Of a stretch of DNA of 6,912 bases, positions 1 to 6,752 are shown piece after piece. The DNA is taken from the NCBI GenBank assembly GCA_945828175.1, contig CALZQD010000090.1:1-6912 (forward strand), given 5' to 3'. The number at the start of each line of letters is the position of its first letter. Positions within the stretch are counted from its first letter, which is position 1. This DNA is from an uncultured Bacteroidales bacterium (GTDB taxonomy: Bacteria; Bacteroidota; Bacteroidia; Bacteroidales; Muribaculaceae). The position numbers and the translations under genes were made by a program. The notes under the pieces were generated by a model, which was not told the origin of the DNA, did not search any database, and was given only the letters and a program-made list of their open reading frames with translations.

Positions 1-1
1 T

Positions 2-520
2 GTCACGCCTAAAATCACGGAGCGATATCCCGAAAACCGCGAGACACACCATGTGCCCGAGCGCTTCAGAGCCATCCTTAAGCTCATCTACGACAGCGAA
101 GGCAACCATAAGTGTATCGCGTGCGGCACCTGTGAGCGCAATTGCCCCAACGGCACAATCTCGCTCGAGACCAAAATGGTCGACACTCCTGCCGGTACAA
201 AGAAGAAAAAACTCGACAAATATTTCTATGACCTCGGCAGCTGTACATTCTGCCAGCTCTGCGTCACCTCTTGCCCGACGGGCGCCCTCGAGTTCTCGAA
301 CGACTTCGAGCAGGCCGTCTTCACCCGCGACAAGCTTGTCAAGAAACTCAATTATCTCCCTGAAAAAGAAGAGCCGGCCCCGACGCCCGAAGAACTCGCC
401 AAGGCCGCTGCCGAGCGCGAAGCCAAGATAGCCGCCGCCAAGGCCAAGGCCGCTGCCGCCAAAGCCGCCCGTGAGGCCGCCGCTGCCGCCGACGCCGACG
501 CTCAGACCCCCAAAGAATAA
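2..520 (+). CDS. nuoI: NADH-quinone oxidoreductase subunit I, 5'-truncated by the window edge
   Basis: This is the subunit of complex I that carries clusters N6a and N6b and passes electrons towards the quinone site on the cytoplasmic face. The frame is open from base 2, so the gene begins upstream of the window; the GTG at 53 is an internal Val, not the start. The upstream residues TERYPENRETHHVPERFR match the conserved NuoI stretch before the first cluster. About 30 to 45 N-terminal residues are probably missing. Two ferredoxin motifs are seen: CIACGTCERNCP, with Cys codons at 113, 122, 131 and 143, and CTFCQLCVTSCP, with Cys codons at 242, 251, 260 and 272. The fold ends near YLPE. After it comes a tail of about 53 residues rich in Ala, Lys and Glu (from about 359), probably helical, which E. 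coli NuoI lacks. nuoJ follows after 22 bases. The identity is firm; the role of the tail is unknown. Confidence 0.96.
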   Translation, partial: VTPKITERYPENRETHHVPERFRAILKLIYDSEGNHKCIACGTCERNCPNGTISLETKMVDTPAGTKKKKLDKYFYDLGSCTFCQLCVTSCPTGALEFSNDFEQAVFTRDKLVKKLNYLPEKEEPAPTPEELAKAAAEREAKIAAAKAKAAAAKAAREAAAAADADAQTPKE

Positions 521-542
521 AATAAGTAACTAAAAACCAAAT

Positions 543-1055
543 ATGGAATCATTAGGAAGTATCATTTGCTATGTAGTCGTCGCCCTGGCGATGATTGTAT
601 TCTCGGTACTTGCAGTCACGACGCGCAAGATTCTAAGAGCGGCCACTTACCTGCTCTTCACGCTTTTTGCCGCCGCCGCCGTCTATTTCATGCTCGACTA
701 CGAGTTTCTGGGCGCTGTCCAGATCGCGGTCTATGCCGGCGGTATCGTCGTGCTCTTCGTTTTCGCCATCCTGCTCACAAGCAAGCCCGGCGACAACTCC
801 GAGAAACTTACTTCGAAGTCTAAAGTGCTCGGTCTCATCGGGTCGATTGCCATGCTCGTCGTTTCGGGCTACGCTCTGATTACCCGCTGCAACCTCTTCG
901 AGGCACGTCCCGACATGGAGGCTCCGACGATGGACCGCATCGGCGAGACTCTCATGGGCACGGGTGCCGGACAGTATCTCCTTCCCTTCGAAGCAGTCAG
1001 TGTCTTATTACTCGCATGTATAATCGGTGGCGTCGTGATCGCCCGTAAACGTTAA
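543..1055 (+). CDS. nuoJ: NADH-quinone oxidoreductase subunit J
   Basis: This is the ND6-type membrane subunit that links the quinone region of complex I to the pumping arm. The product has 170 residues, close to the family length (E. coli about 184). About five membrane segments are visible, near residues 7-25, 31-50, 55-78, 95-113 and 146-167. The third holds the family signature QIAVYAGGIVVLFVFAILLT from Gln60; in known structures this helix contains a pi-bulge that changes during coupling. The soluble stretch of about 115-145 is the least conserved part. The ATG at 543 is preceded by an A-rich leader with no Shine-Dalgarno sequence, as is usual in Bacteroidetes. nuoK begins 8 bases after the stop, which suggests one transcript and perhaps translational coupling. 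Confidence 0.97.
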   Translation: MESLGSIICYVVVALAMIVFSVLAVTTRKILRAATYLLFTLFAAAAVYFMLDYEFLGAVQIAVYAGGIVVLFVFAILLTSKPGDNSEKLTSKSKVLGLIGSIAMLVVSGYALITRCNLFEARPDMEAPTMDRIGETLMGTGAGQYLLPFEAVSVLLLACIIGGVVIARKR

Positions 1056-1063
1056 TTGCAATT

Positions 1064-1375
1064 ATGGAAATCACAGCTATCTATTATCTTATACCGAGCC
1101 TCATAATGTTCTGCTGCGGCGTCTATGGCTTCATCACACGCCGTAATATGATTGCAATGCTCGTCTCGCTCGAACTCATGCTCAACGCCGTCGATGTCAA
1201 CTTCGTCGTGTTCAATCGCTTCCTCTTCCCCGAGCAGATGGAGGGCATGTTCTTCACGCTCTTCGCCATTGCCATTGCAGCCGCAGAAACGGCAGTCGCC
1301 ATCGCGATTATTATTAACATCTTCCGCTCGACCCGCAATGTCGACGTCCGCGGTCTGAACGAAATGAAATTCTAA
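1064..1375 (+). CDS. nuoK: NADH-quinone oxidoreductase subunit K
   Basis: This is the small ND4L-type subunit with three membrane helices, which supplies two buried glutamates to the proton path between the quinone site and the antiporter-like subunits. The product has 103 residues (E. coli 100). Both glutamates are present: Glu37 in SLELMLNAVDVNFVVF (E. coli Glu36) and Glu75 in AIAAAETAVAIAI (E. coli Glu72). The basic loop FITRRNMI between helices 1 and 2 is also typical. The C-terminal tail after RSTRNVDVRG is short and polar. The start at 1064 fits the family length, and no Shine-Dalgarno sequence is seen. The gene lies 8 bases after nuoJ and 5 bases before nuoL. Confidence 0.97.
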   Translation: MEITAIYYLIPSLIMFCCGVYGFITRRNMIAMLVSLELMLNAVDVNFVVFNRFLFPEQMEGMFFTLFAIAIAAAETAVAIAIIINIFRSTRNVDVRGLNEMKF

Positions 1376-1380
1376 GCATC

Positions 1381-3390
1381 ATGGATTCTACCTTACCATT
1401 GTTAATTTTGACGATACCGCTGTTTATGTTCCTCTTCCTGGGCCTCCTTGGCGGGAAGATGAGCCATAAGCTCGCCGGTACGTTAGGCACTCTCGGCATG
1501 GGCACAGTCCTTGTGCTTGCCTACACGACAGCATTCACATATTTCTTCAGCGGCTCGTCTGAGTTTGTCAATGCAGCCGGCGAACGCCTCCAGGCTGTCA
1601 TCTTCAACCAGACTTGGCTCGCCTTCACCGACAAGCTCGTCATCAAATTAGGCTTCCTCCTCGACCCGATTTCGGCGATGATGCTCGTGGTCATTACGAC
1701 AATCTCGTTTATGGTCCACCTCTACAGCCTCGGCTATATGCGCGACCACCATGGTGTCTACGAGCGCGGCTTCCAGCGTTTCTACGCTTTCCTGTCGCTC
1801 TTCAGCTTCTCGATGCTCGGCCTCGTCGTTGCGACCAACATCTTCCAGATGTATATCTTCTGGGAGCTCGTGGGCGCTTCGTCATACCTGCTCATCGGTT
1901 TCTACTATACGAAACCGTCGGCAGTCTCGGCCTCGAAGAAGGCGTTTATTGTCACCCGCTTCGCCGACCTCGGTTTCCTTATCGGCATCCTCATCCTCTC
2001 TTATTATACAGGCACCTTTGACTTCACCGCTCTCACATCGATTCCTGTCGACGGTATGGCCGATGTATATCAGGTCAGCGAACAGACAGCGCTCAACGTC
2101 AAGGGCATCTTCGACAGCGCAGCCGCTTCGACCTTCATGGGCGCTTCGGTCATGACCTGGGCCCTCGTCCTCATCTTCATGGGCGGCATGGGCAAATCGG
2201 CTATGATGCCCCTCCACATCTGGCTGCCCGACGCAATGGAAGGCCCGACTCCCGTGTCGGCCCTCATCCACGCCGCCACGATGGTCGTCGCCGGTGTCTA
2301 CCTCGTCGCCCGTCTTTTCCCGCTCTACCTCATGGAAGAATCGGCCCTCGAGATTGTCACGGTCGTCGGTGCCATCACCGCCTTCTACGCCGCGATGGTC
2401 GCCTGCACGCAGATCGACATCAAACGAGTGCTTGCTTTCTCGACCATCTCGCAGATAGCTTTCATGATGGTGTCGCTTGGTGTCGCTCGTCCCGATTTCC
2501 ACGAAGGTCTCGGCTATATGGCCTCGATGTTCCATCTCTTCACCCACGCCATGTTCAAGGCTCTGCTCTTCCTCGGTGCCGGCGCTCTTATCCACGCCAT
2601 CGGTTCTAACGACTACACCGCGATGCACGGCCTCCGCAAACATATGCCTATCACCCACTGGACCTTCCTCATCGGCTGTCTCGCCATTGCAGGCATCATT
2701 CCCTTCTCCGGCTTCTTCTCGAAGGACGAGATTCTGAGCTCTTGCCTCGGCTACAGCTGGGTCGCTTACTTGTGGATGTCGATGGTCGCCGGCCTCACCG
2801 CCTTCTATATGTTCCGTCTCTACTACCTCATCTTCTGGTGGAAAGAACACAAGACACCCGAAGGCCATCATGCTCCCCACGACCAGCCCTGGACGATGTC
2901 GCTGCCTCTGATTATCCTCGCCGCCATCAGCTGCGTCGCAGGCTTCATTCCTTTCGGCAAATTCGTCACATGGAAAGGCGAGTCCTATGACTTCATGGCC
3001 CATTTCGACTGGTCTGTCGCTTCTGTCAGCCTCGCTGTGGCTATCATCGCCATTGCGCTTGCTACGGTAATGTATAGAAAAGAAAACAGTCTCCCCGAAA
3101 AATTCAAAAACGCCCTGCCAAACCTCTGGCGCTGGTGTCACCACAGATTCTACTGGGACGAACTTTACCAGTTCATTACCCACAAAATCATATTCAACTG
3201 TGTCAGCCGTCCCATCGCGTGGTTTGACCGTCACATCATCGACGGCACGATGGACTCATTTGCCACAATGACAAACAAGGCCTCGGAATTTATCCGTCCC
3301 TTGCAGTCGGGCCAGATTCAGTATTATGTATGGATCTATCTCATCGGAGCCCTGCTCCTCGGTGGCGTAACATTGATCTGTCTCTTGTAA
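1381..3390 (+). CDS. nuoL: NADH-quinone oxidoreductase subunit L
   Basis: This is the distal antiporter-like proton-pumping subunit of complex I (ND5 family), whose long lateral helix runs along the membrane arm. The product has 669 residues; E. coli NuoL has 613. Key residues are in place: Glu162 in FWELVGASSYLLIGFYY (E. coli Glu144), Lys272 in GMGKSAMMPLH (Lys229), His297 in GPTPVSALIHAATMV (His254), His385, His389 and Lys393 in FHLFTHAMFKALLF (His334, His338, Lys342), and Lys448-Asp449 in SGFFSKDEIL. Between Glu162 and Lys272 there are about 25 more residues than in E. coli, in the loop near 207-245. A His-rich loop lies at about 488-503. The last membrane helix is YYVWIYLIGALLLGGVTLICLL-like at the C terminus. 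The ATG lies 5 bases after the nuoK stop with no Shine-Dalgarno sequence, so coupled translation is likely. Confidence 0.98.
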   Translation: MDSTLPLLILTIPLFMFLFLGLLGGKMSHKLAGTLGTLGMGTVLVLAYTTAFTYFFSGSSEFVNAAGERLQAVIFNQTWLAFTDKLVIKLGFLLDPISAMMLVVITTISFMVHLYSLGYMRDHHGVYERGFQRFYAFLSLFSFSMLGLVVATNIFQMYIFWELVGASSYLLIGFYYTKPSAVSASKKAFIVTRFADLGFLIGILILSYYTGTFDFTALTSIPVDGMADVYQVSEQTALNVKGIFDSAAASTFMGASVMTWALVLIFMGGMGKSAMMPLHIWLPDAMEGPTPVSALIHAATMVVAGVYLVARLFPLYLMEESALEIVTVVGAITAFYAAMVACTQIDIKRVLAFSTISQIAFMMVSLGVARPDFHEGLGYMASMFHLFTHAMFKALLFLGAGALIHAIGSNDYTAMHGLRKHMPITHWTFLIGCLAIAGIIPFSGFFSKDEILSSCLGYSWVAYLWMSMVAGLTAFYMFRLYYLIFWWKEHKTPEGHHAPHDQPWTMSLPLIILAAISCVAGFIPFGKFVTWKGESYDFMAHFDWSVASVSLAVAIIAIALATVMYRKENSLPEKFKNALPNLWRWCHHRFYWDELYQFITHKIIFNCVSRPIAWFDRHIIDGTMDSFATMTNKASEFIRPLQSGQIQYYVWIYLIGALLLGGVTLICLL

Positions 3391-3426
3391 TCAACCGGGT
3401 GATAATCATTTAATATAGTAATTATA

Positions 3427-4956
3427 ATGTTTTCCAATATACTGATTTACTTCGTGGTGATACCGCTGTTAATGCTCGGCGGCCTCGCCCTCTGCAGGAA
3501 CATCAAGCAGATACGCGCCGTTGCCGTTGTCGGCTCGCTCGCGCTTATCGGCCTGTCGACCTACGTCCTGCTCGAGTATCTGGCGATCAGAGCCGCCGGC
3601 AATGAAGAGCCGATGCTCTTCACAGGTTCGTGGACCTGGTTCGCGCCACTCCATATTAATCTCGCCGTCGGTGTTGACGGCATTTCGATAGCTATGCTTT
3701 TGCTGTCGTCGATAATCGTTTTCGCAGGTTCTTTCGCCTCCTGGCAGATTCCCCAGCCCAAGGCATTCTTCCTATGGCTGATATTGCTTTCGACCGGTGT
3801 CTTCGGCTTCTTCATCTCGATTGACCTCTTCACCATGTTCATGTTCTATGAGGTCGCCCTTATCCCGATGTACCTTCTCATCGGCGTCTGGGGCTCGGGT
3901 CGCAAGAACTATTCGGCGATGAAGCTGACTCTGATGCTCATGGGCGGCTCGGCATTCCTGATGCTCGGCCTTATCGGCATCTACTACCATTCGTCGACCG
4001 ACAGCTCGTCGCTGACCTGGAATATTCTTGACATCGCCCGCAATGCCTCGATTGACAAAGGCTGGCAGTACTTCCTTTTCCCGATGACATTCGTCGGTTT
4101 CGGTGTCCTCGGCGCCATGTTCCCCTTCCACACATGGTCGCCCGACGGTCATGCATCTGCCCCCACGGCAGTCTCGATGCTTCATGCCGGCGTCCTCATG
4201 AAACTCGGCGGTTACGGTTGCTTCCGTGTCGCCATCTACCTGATGCCTCAGGCTGCCAATGATCTTGCTTGGATATTCCTTATCCTGACCGGCATCTCGG
4301 TTGTCTATGGAGCTTTCAGCGCATGTGTCCAGACCGACCTCAAATATATCAACTCCTATTCGTCGGTTTCACACTGCGGTCTCGTGCTCTTCGCCATCCT
4401 CATGCTCAACACCACGGCGATGACCGGCGCGATCATGCAGATGCTTTCTCACGGTCTTATGACGGCCCTTTTCTTCGCCCTCATCGGTATGATTTACGGC
4501 CGCACCCACACACGTGACATCCGTGAGATGGGCGGCATGATGCAGATTATGCCATACCTCTCGGTCTGCTACGTTATCGCCGGTATGGCATCGCTCGGCC
4601 TCCCCGGTCTCAGCGGTTTCGTCGCCGAGATGACAATCTTCGTCGGTTCGTTCCAGCAGGGCATGACCGACTATCTCGCAGGCCACGGCTCGCTTCGTCT
4701 CGTCTTCACGATAATAGCCTGCTGTTCGATTGTCATCACGGCAGTCTATATTCTCCGTGTCGTCGGCAAACTGCTCTTCGGGCCGGTTCACAACGAGCAT
4801 CATCGTGAGCTCACCGACGCTACATGGTGGGAGCGCCTCTCGACTGCGACCCTCATCGTCTGCGTCGCAGCTATCGGCTGTTTCCCCAATTTCTTCAACA
4901 ACTTGATTAATTTCACCTTCAGCCCCGAGATCTTCAAGGTGCTTGGTCTTAACTAA
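3427..4956 (+). CDS. nuoM: NADH-quinone oxidoreductase subunit M (TM7 lysine replaced by Leu)
   Basis: This is the middle antiporter-like proton-pumping subunit (ND4 family), with about 14 membrane helices. The product has 509 residues, the same as E. coli NuoM. Conserved residues seen are Glu142 in MFYEVALIPMYLLIG (E. coli Glu144), Lys259 in HAGVLMKLGGYG (Lys265), His316 in YSSVSHCG (His322), His342 in MLSHGLMTALFF (His348) and Glu401 in SGFVAEMTIF (Glu407). The TM7 segment reads FVGFGVLGAMFPFHTWSPDGH where E. coli has AVKMPVVPLHGWLPD, so the lysine needed for pumping (Lys234) is Leu228 here. The spacing to Lys259 is 31 residues, as in E. coli, so the alignment has no gap in this stretch. 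The gene follows nuoL after 36 A/T-rich bases in which I see no promoter or terminator. E. coli numbering is from memory. Confidence 0.97.
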   Translation: MFSNILIYFVVIPLLMLGGLALCRNIKQIRAVAVVGSLALIGLSTYVLLEYLAIRAAGNEEPMLFTGSWTWFAPLHINLAVGVDGISIAMLLLSSIIVFAGSFASWQIPQPKAFFLWLILLSTGVFGFFISIDLFTMFMFYEVALIPMYLLIGVWGSGRKNYSAMKLTLMLMGGSAFLMLGLIGIYYHSSTDSSSLTWNILDIARNASIDKGWQYFLFPMTFVGFGVLGAMFPFHTWSPDGHASAPTAVSMLHAGVLMKLGGYGCFRVAIYLMPQAANDLAWIFLILTGISVVYGAFSACVQTDLKYINSYSSVSHCGLVLFAILMLNTTAMTGAIMQMLSHGLMTALFFALIGMIYGRTHTRDIREMGGMMQIMPYLSVCYVIAGMASLGLPGLSGFVAEMTIFVGSFQQGMTDYLAGHGSLRLVFTIIACCSIVITAVYILRVVGKLLFGPVHNEHHRELTDATWWERLSTATLIVCVAAIGCFPNFFNNLINFTFSPEIFKVLGLN

Positions 4957-4971
4957 TAAGGATTAATAGAA

Positions 4972-6444
4972 ATGGATTACTCGCAATTTTTAGCAATGAA
5001 GCAAGAAATAGGATTGTTAATCGTATTCCTGTTAGTCTTCCTTTATGATACGTTTATGCCCAGGGCCTCATACGGCAAGTTGCCTGTCTTTGCAGCACTC
5101 CTTATGTTTGCCGTCACGGTCTGTGGCTTCGTCTGCCCCTCGGCAAGCGCCTCGTCACTCGCCTTCGCAGGCATGTATGAGACAAACGCCGTCGTTGCCG
5201 CCATCAAGAATGTCCTCAACATCGGTGTCATCATCGTCCTCATCCAGTCTGTAACCTGGGCCAACAGCCAGCCGATGGAACACCGTCGCGGTGAGTTCTA
5301 CGAGCTCCTTCTCGTCACACTCTTCGGTATGTATCTTATGATTTCAGCCCGTCACTTCCTCCTCTTCGTCATCGGTCTCGAAGCCGCTTCGCTGCCTCTT
5401 GCAGCCATGGTCGCTCTCGACAAAAACCGTTACGAAAGCCATGAGGCAGCCGTCAAATATATCCTTACGGCAGTCTTCTCATCGGCAGTCTTCCTGATGG
5501 GTCTCTCGTTTGTCTACGGCATCGCCGGCTCGCTCTATTTCGAGAATATCTATTACGCTCTTTCAGCCGGCGAATCGACGCTGCTTGTCATTGCCGTCGC
5601 CTTTGTCATTGCGGGAGTCGGTTTCAAGCTGTCGCTCGTACCCTTCCACCTTTGGACTGCCGATGTTTATCAGGGTGCACCGACATCCGTCACATCCTAT
5701 CTCTCGGTCATCTCTAAAGGTGCTGCGGCGTTCGCTTTCATGGTAATCCTCGCGCAGGTCTTCGGCGCCGTTTATTCGTCGGTGTGGGAGTGGATGCTTT
5801 ATGCGCTGATTATTCTGACAATTACAGTCGGCAACCTTTTTGCCATCCGTCAGCGCAACATGAAGCGATTCCTCGCTTTCTCGTCAGTCTCGCAGGCAGG
5901 TTATATCATGCTCGGCATCATCGCCCACAACACGATGGGTGTCGCCGCCATGATTTACTACATACTCGTCTACATCTTCTCTAACCTTGCAGCCTTCGGT
6001 GTCATCGGTGCTATCGAGAATGCCAGCGGCAAAGTATCGATGGACGACTATCGCGGCCTCAGCAAAACCAACCCGAGACTCTCATTCGCAATGATGCTCG
6101 CGATGTTCTCACTCGCCGGCATACCTCCCTTCGCAGGCTTCTTCTCGAAGTTCTTCATTTTCACCGGAGCCATCAATCAGGGTTCGATAGCCATCTACGT
6201 CCTCGTGCTCATCGCCCTTATCAACACAATCATCTCGCTCTATTACTACCTCCTTGTTGTCAAGGCCATGTATATCAGCGAGGATAAATGTCAGATTGAG
6301 ACATTCCGTTCGACTTGTTCAGAACGCCTCGGTTTGTGGATAACTGTCGGCGGTATCTTGCTGCTCGGTATCGTCAGCTGCGTCTATAGCGGCCTACTCG
6401 ACATCACATCGGTCAGCGATTTAAGCGCATACTTCATCAACTGA
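4972..6444 (+). CDS. nuoN: NADH-quinone oxidoreductase subunit N
   Basis: This is the proximal antiporter-like proton-pumping subunit (ND2 family), next to NuoK in the membrane arm. The product has 490 residues (E. coli 485), with about 14 membrane helices. The pumping residues are all present: Glu137 in FVIGLEAASLPLA (E. coli Glu133), Lys162 in AAVKYILT (near E. coli Lys158), Lys219 in GVGFKLSLVPFHLW (Lys217), Lys249 in LSVISKGAAAFAF (Lys247) and Lys393 in FAGFFSKFFIF (Lys395). The N terminus MDYSQFLAMKQEIGLL supports the ATG at 4972. It is the only gene in this window with a Shine-Dalgarno-like AAGGA (4958-4962, 9 bases before the ATG), which may be chance because it overlaps the tandem stop TAATAA of nuoM. 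It is the last gene of the operon: a terminator follows 28 bases after its stop. Confidence 0.97.
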   Translation: MDYSQFLAMKQEIGLLIVFLLVFLYDTFMPRASYGKLPVFAALLMFAVTVCGFVCPSASASSLAFAGMYETNAVVAAIKNVLNIGVIIVLIQSVTWANSQPMEHRRGEFYELLLVTLFGMYLMISARHFLLFVIGLEAASLPLAAMVALDKNRYESHEAAVKYILTAVFSSAVFLMGLSFVYGIAGSLYFENIYYALSAGESTLLVIAVAFVIAGVGFKLSLVPFHLWTADVYQGAPTSVTSYLSVISKGAAAFAFMVILAQVFGAVYSSVWEWMLYALIILTITVGNLFAIRQRNMKRFLAFSSVSQAGYIMLGIIAHNTMGVAAMIYYILVYIFSNLAAFGVIGAIENASGKVSMDDYRGLSKTNPRLSFAMMLAMFSLAGIPPFAGFFSKFFIFTGAINQGSIAIYVLVLIALINTIISLYYYLLVVKAMYISEDKCQIETFRSTCSERLGLWITVGGILLLGIVSCVYSGLLDITSVSDLSAYFIN

Positions 6445-6472
6445 TGTTGATAACATAATTCACGTTTTTTTG

Positions 6473-6507
6473 CCCCGGGCTATCGCGGAGATATCCCGGG
6501 GTTTTTT
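6473..6507 (+). terminator. Intrinsic terminator of the nuo operon
   Basis: CCCCGGG (6473-6479) pairs with CCCGGGG (6495-6501). After one C-T mismatch the stem continues with TATC/GATA (6481-6484 with 6490-6493) around the loop GCGGA. Six T follow (6502-6507). The position just after nuoN fits transcription termination of the whole operon. The flank on the other side is also T-rich (6465-6471), not A-rich, so the element should work only for + strand transcripts. Confidence 0.93.
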
Positions 6508-6565
6508 ATTAAGAAAGCACCTATTGTTAATTAATGTTAATGTGATTGATTTTTCTGCCCGAAAA

Positions 6566-6583
6566 TTATGTTGCATAACATAA
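6566..6583. promoter_or_regulatory. Dyad TTATGTT-GCAT-AACATAA, possible operator
   Basis: A perfect 7-base inverted repeat (6566-6572 and 6577-6583) surrounds a 4-base spacer. It sits where the -33 element and the spacer of the promoter at 6590-6597 would be, a usual place for a repressor site. I do not recognise it as the site of a named regulator. The A/T-rich setting means a chance dyad remains possible. Confidence 0.4.
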
Positions 6584-6597
6584 AAACATTAACTTTG
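6567..6597 (+). promoter_or_regulatory. Bacteroidetes-type promoter upstream of the 6604-6666 unit
   Basis: TAACTTTG at 6590-6597 fits the Bacteroidetes -7 consensus TAnnTTTG exactly. The -33 element is weak: TATG at 6567-6570 matches TTTG in three of four bases with a gap of 19. Transcription would begin near 6602-6605. No protein gene of normal size follows; a hairpin with a T tract lies about 30 to 60 bases downstream. The -7 match is what is seen; promoter activity is inferred. Confidence 0.6.
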
Positions 6598-6603
6598 CAT
6601 CAG

Positions 6604-6666
6604 TTTTTCATGGTATTAGATTTAAGGTAAGAAGATTATTCGTCGTGATGACGAGTAATTTTTTTT
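6604..6666 (+). ncRNA. Candidate small RNA or short leader transcript
   Basis: The stretch runs from the predicted start of the promoter at 6590-6597 to the T tract at 6666, about 60 bases with its own promoter and terminator-like hairpin. It contains a 6-codon reading frame, MVLDLR (6610-6630, ATG to TAA), which ends just before the hairpin. It could therefore be a small RNA, or an attenuated leader whose target gene is absent here. No gene depends on it within the window: the tRNA downstream has its own promoter. I have an unverified impression that the core TATTAGATTTAAGGTAA recurs in Bacteroidales intergenic regions. Ends are approximate. Confidence 0.4.
6635..6666 (+). terminator. Terminator-like hairpin with eight T
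   Basis: ATTATTCGTC (6635-6644) pairs with GACGAGTAAT (6650-6659) as a 10-base-pair stem with one G-U pair and the loop GTGAT. Weaker A-U and G-U pairs can extend it outward into the T tract. Eight T run from 6659 to 6666. The stem is less GC-rich than that of the nuo terminator, so its efficiency is uncertain; it could also be an attenuator or simply the 3' end of a small RNA. Confidence 0.6.
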
Positions 6667-6752
6667 ATGTCCTTGTCTTAGCACCCGGCAGGGCGATAAA
6701 ATGCTTGAAATAAAGCCGGTTGGAAAAACTTTCGTCAAAACATTCAAAAAAA

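Noticed and set aside
53..55. GTG at 53 as the start of nuoI
   Set aside because: The frame stays open to the window edge and the upstream residues TERYPENRETHH match the conserved NuoI region, so the codon is an internal Val.
51..431. A 126-codon + frame overlapping nuoI, rich in Ser, Arg and Pro
   Set aside because: It is a shifted reading of nuoI, whose own frame has both ferredoxin motifs. The composition is typical of an off-frame translation.
1882..3234. A 450-codon open frame on the minus strand, antisense to nuoL
   Set aside because: The + strand frame encodes an unmistakable NuoL. The antisense product is a low-complexity mix rich in Asp, Glu, Gly and His, as expected from reading C-ending codons of a membrane protein backwards. 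Similar antisense frames appear in nuoM at 3772-4185 and 4369-4803, so this is a codon-bias effect.
3391..3426. Possible internal promoter between nuoL and nuoM
   Set aside because: The 36 bases are A/T-rich but contain no TTTG or TAnnTTTG element and no hairpin, so I treat the gap as a plain intercistronic spacer.
6685..6719. CCGGC / GCCGG inverted repeat between the second hairpin and the tRNA promoter
   Set aside because: Only five pairs with a 25-base loop and no T tract; too weak to call a terminator or structured RNA.
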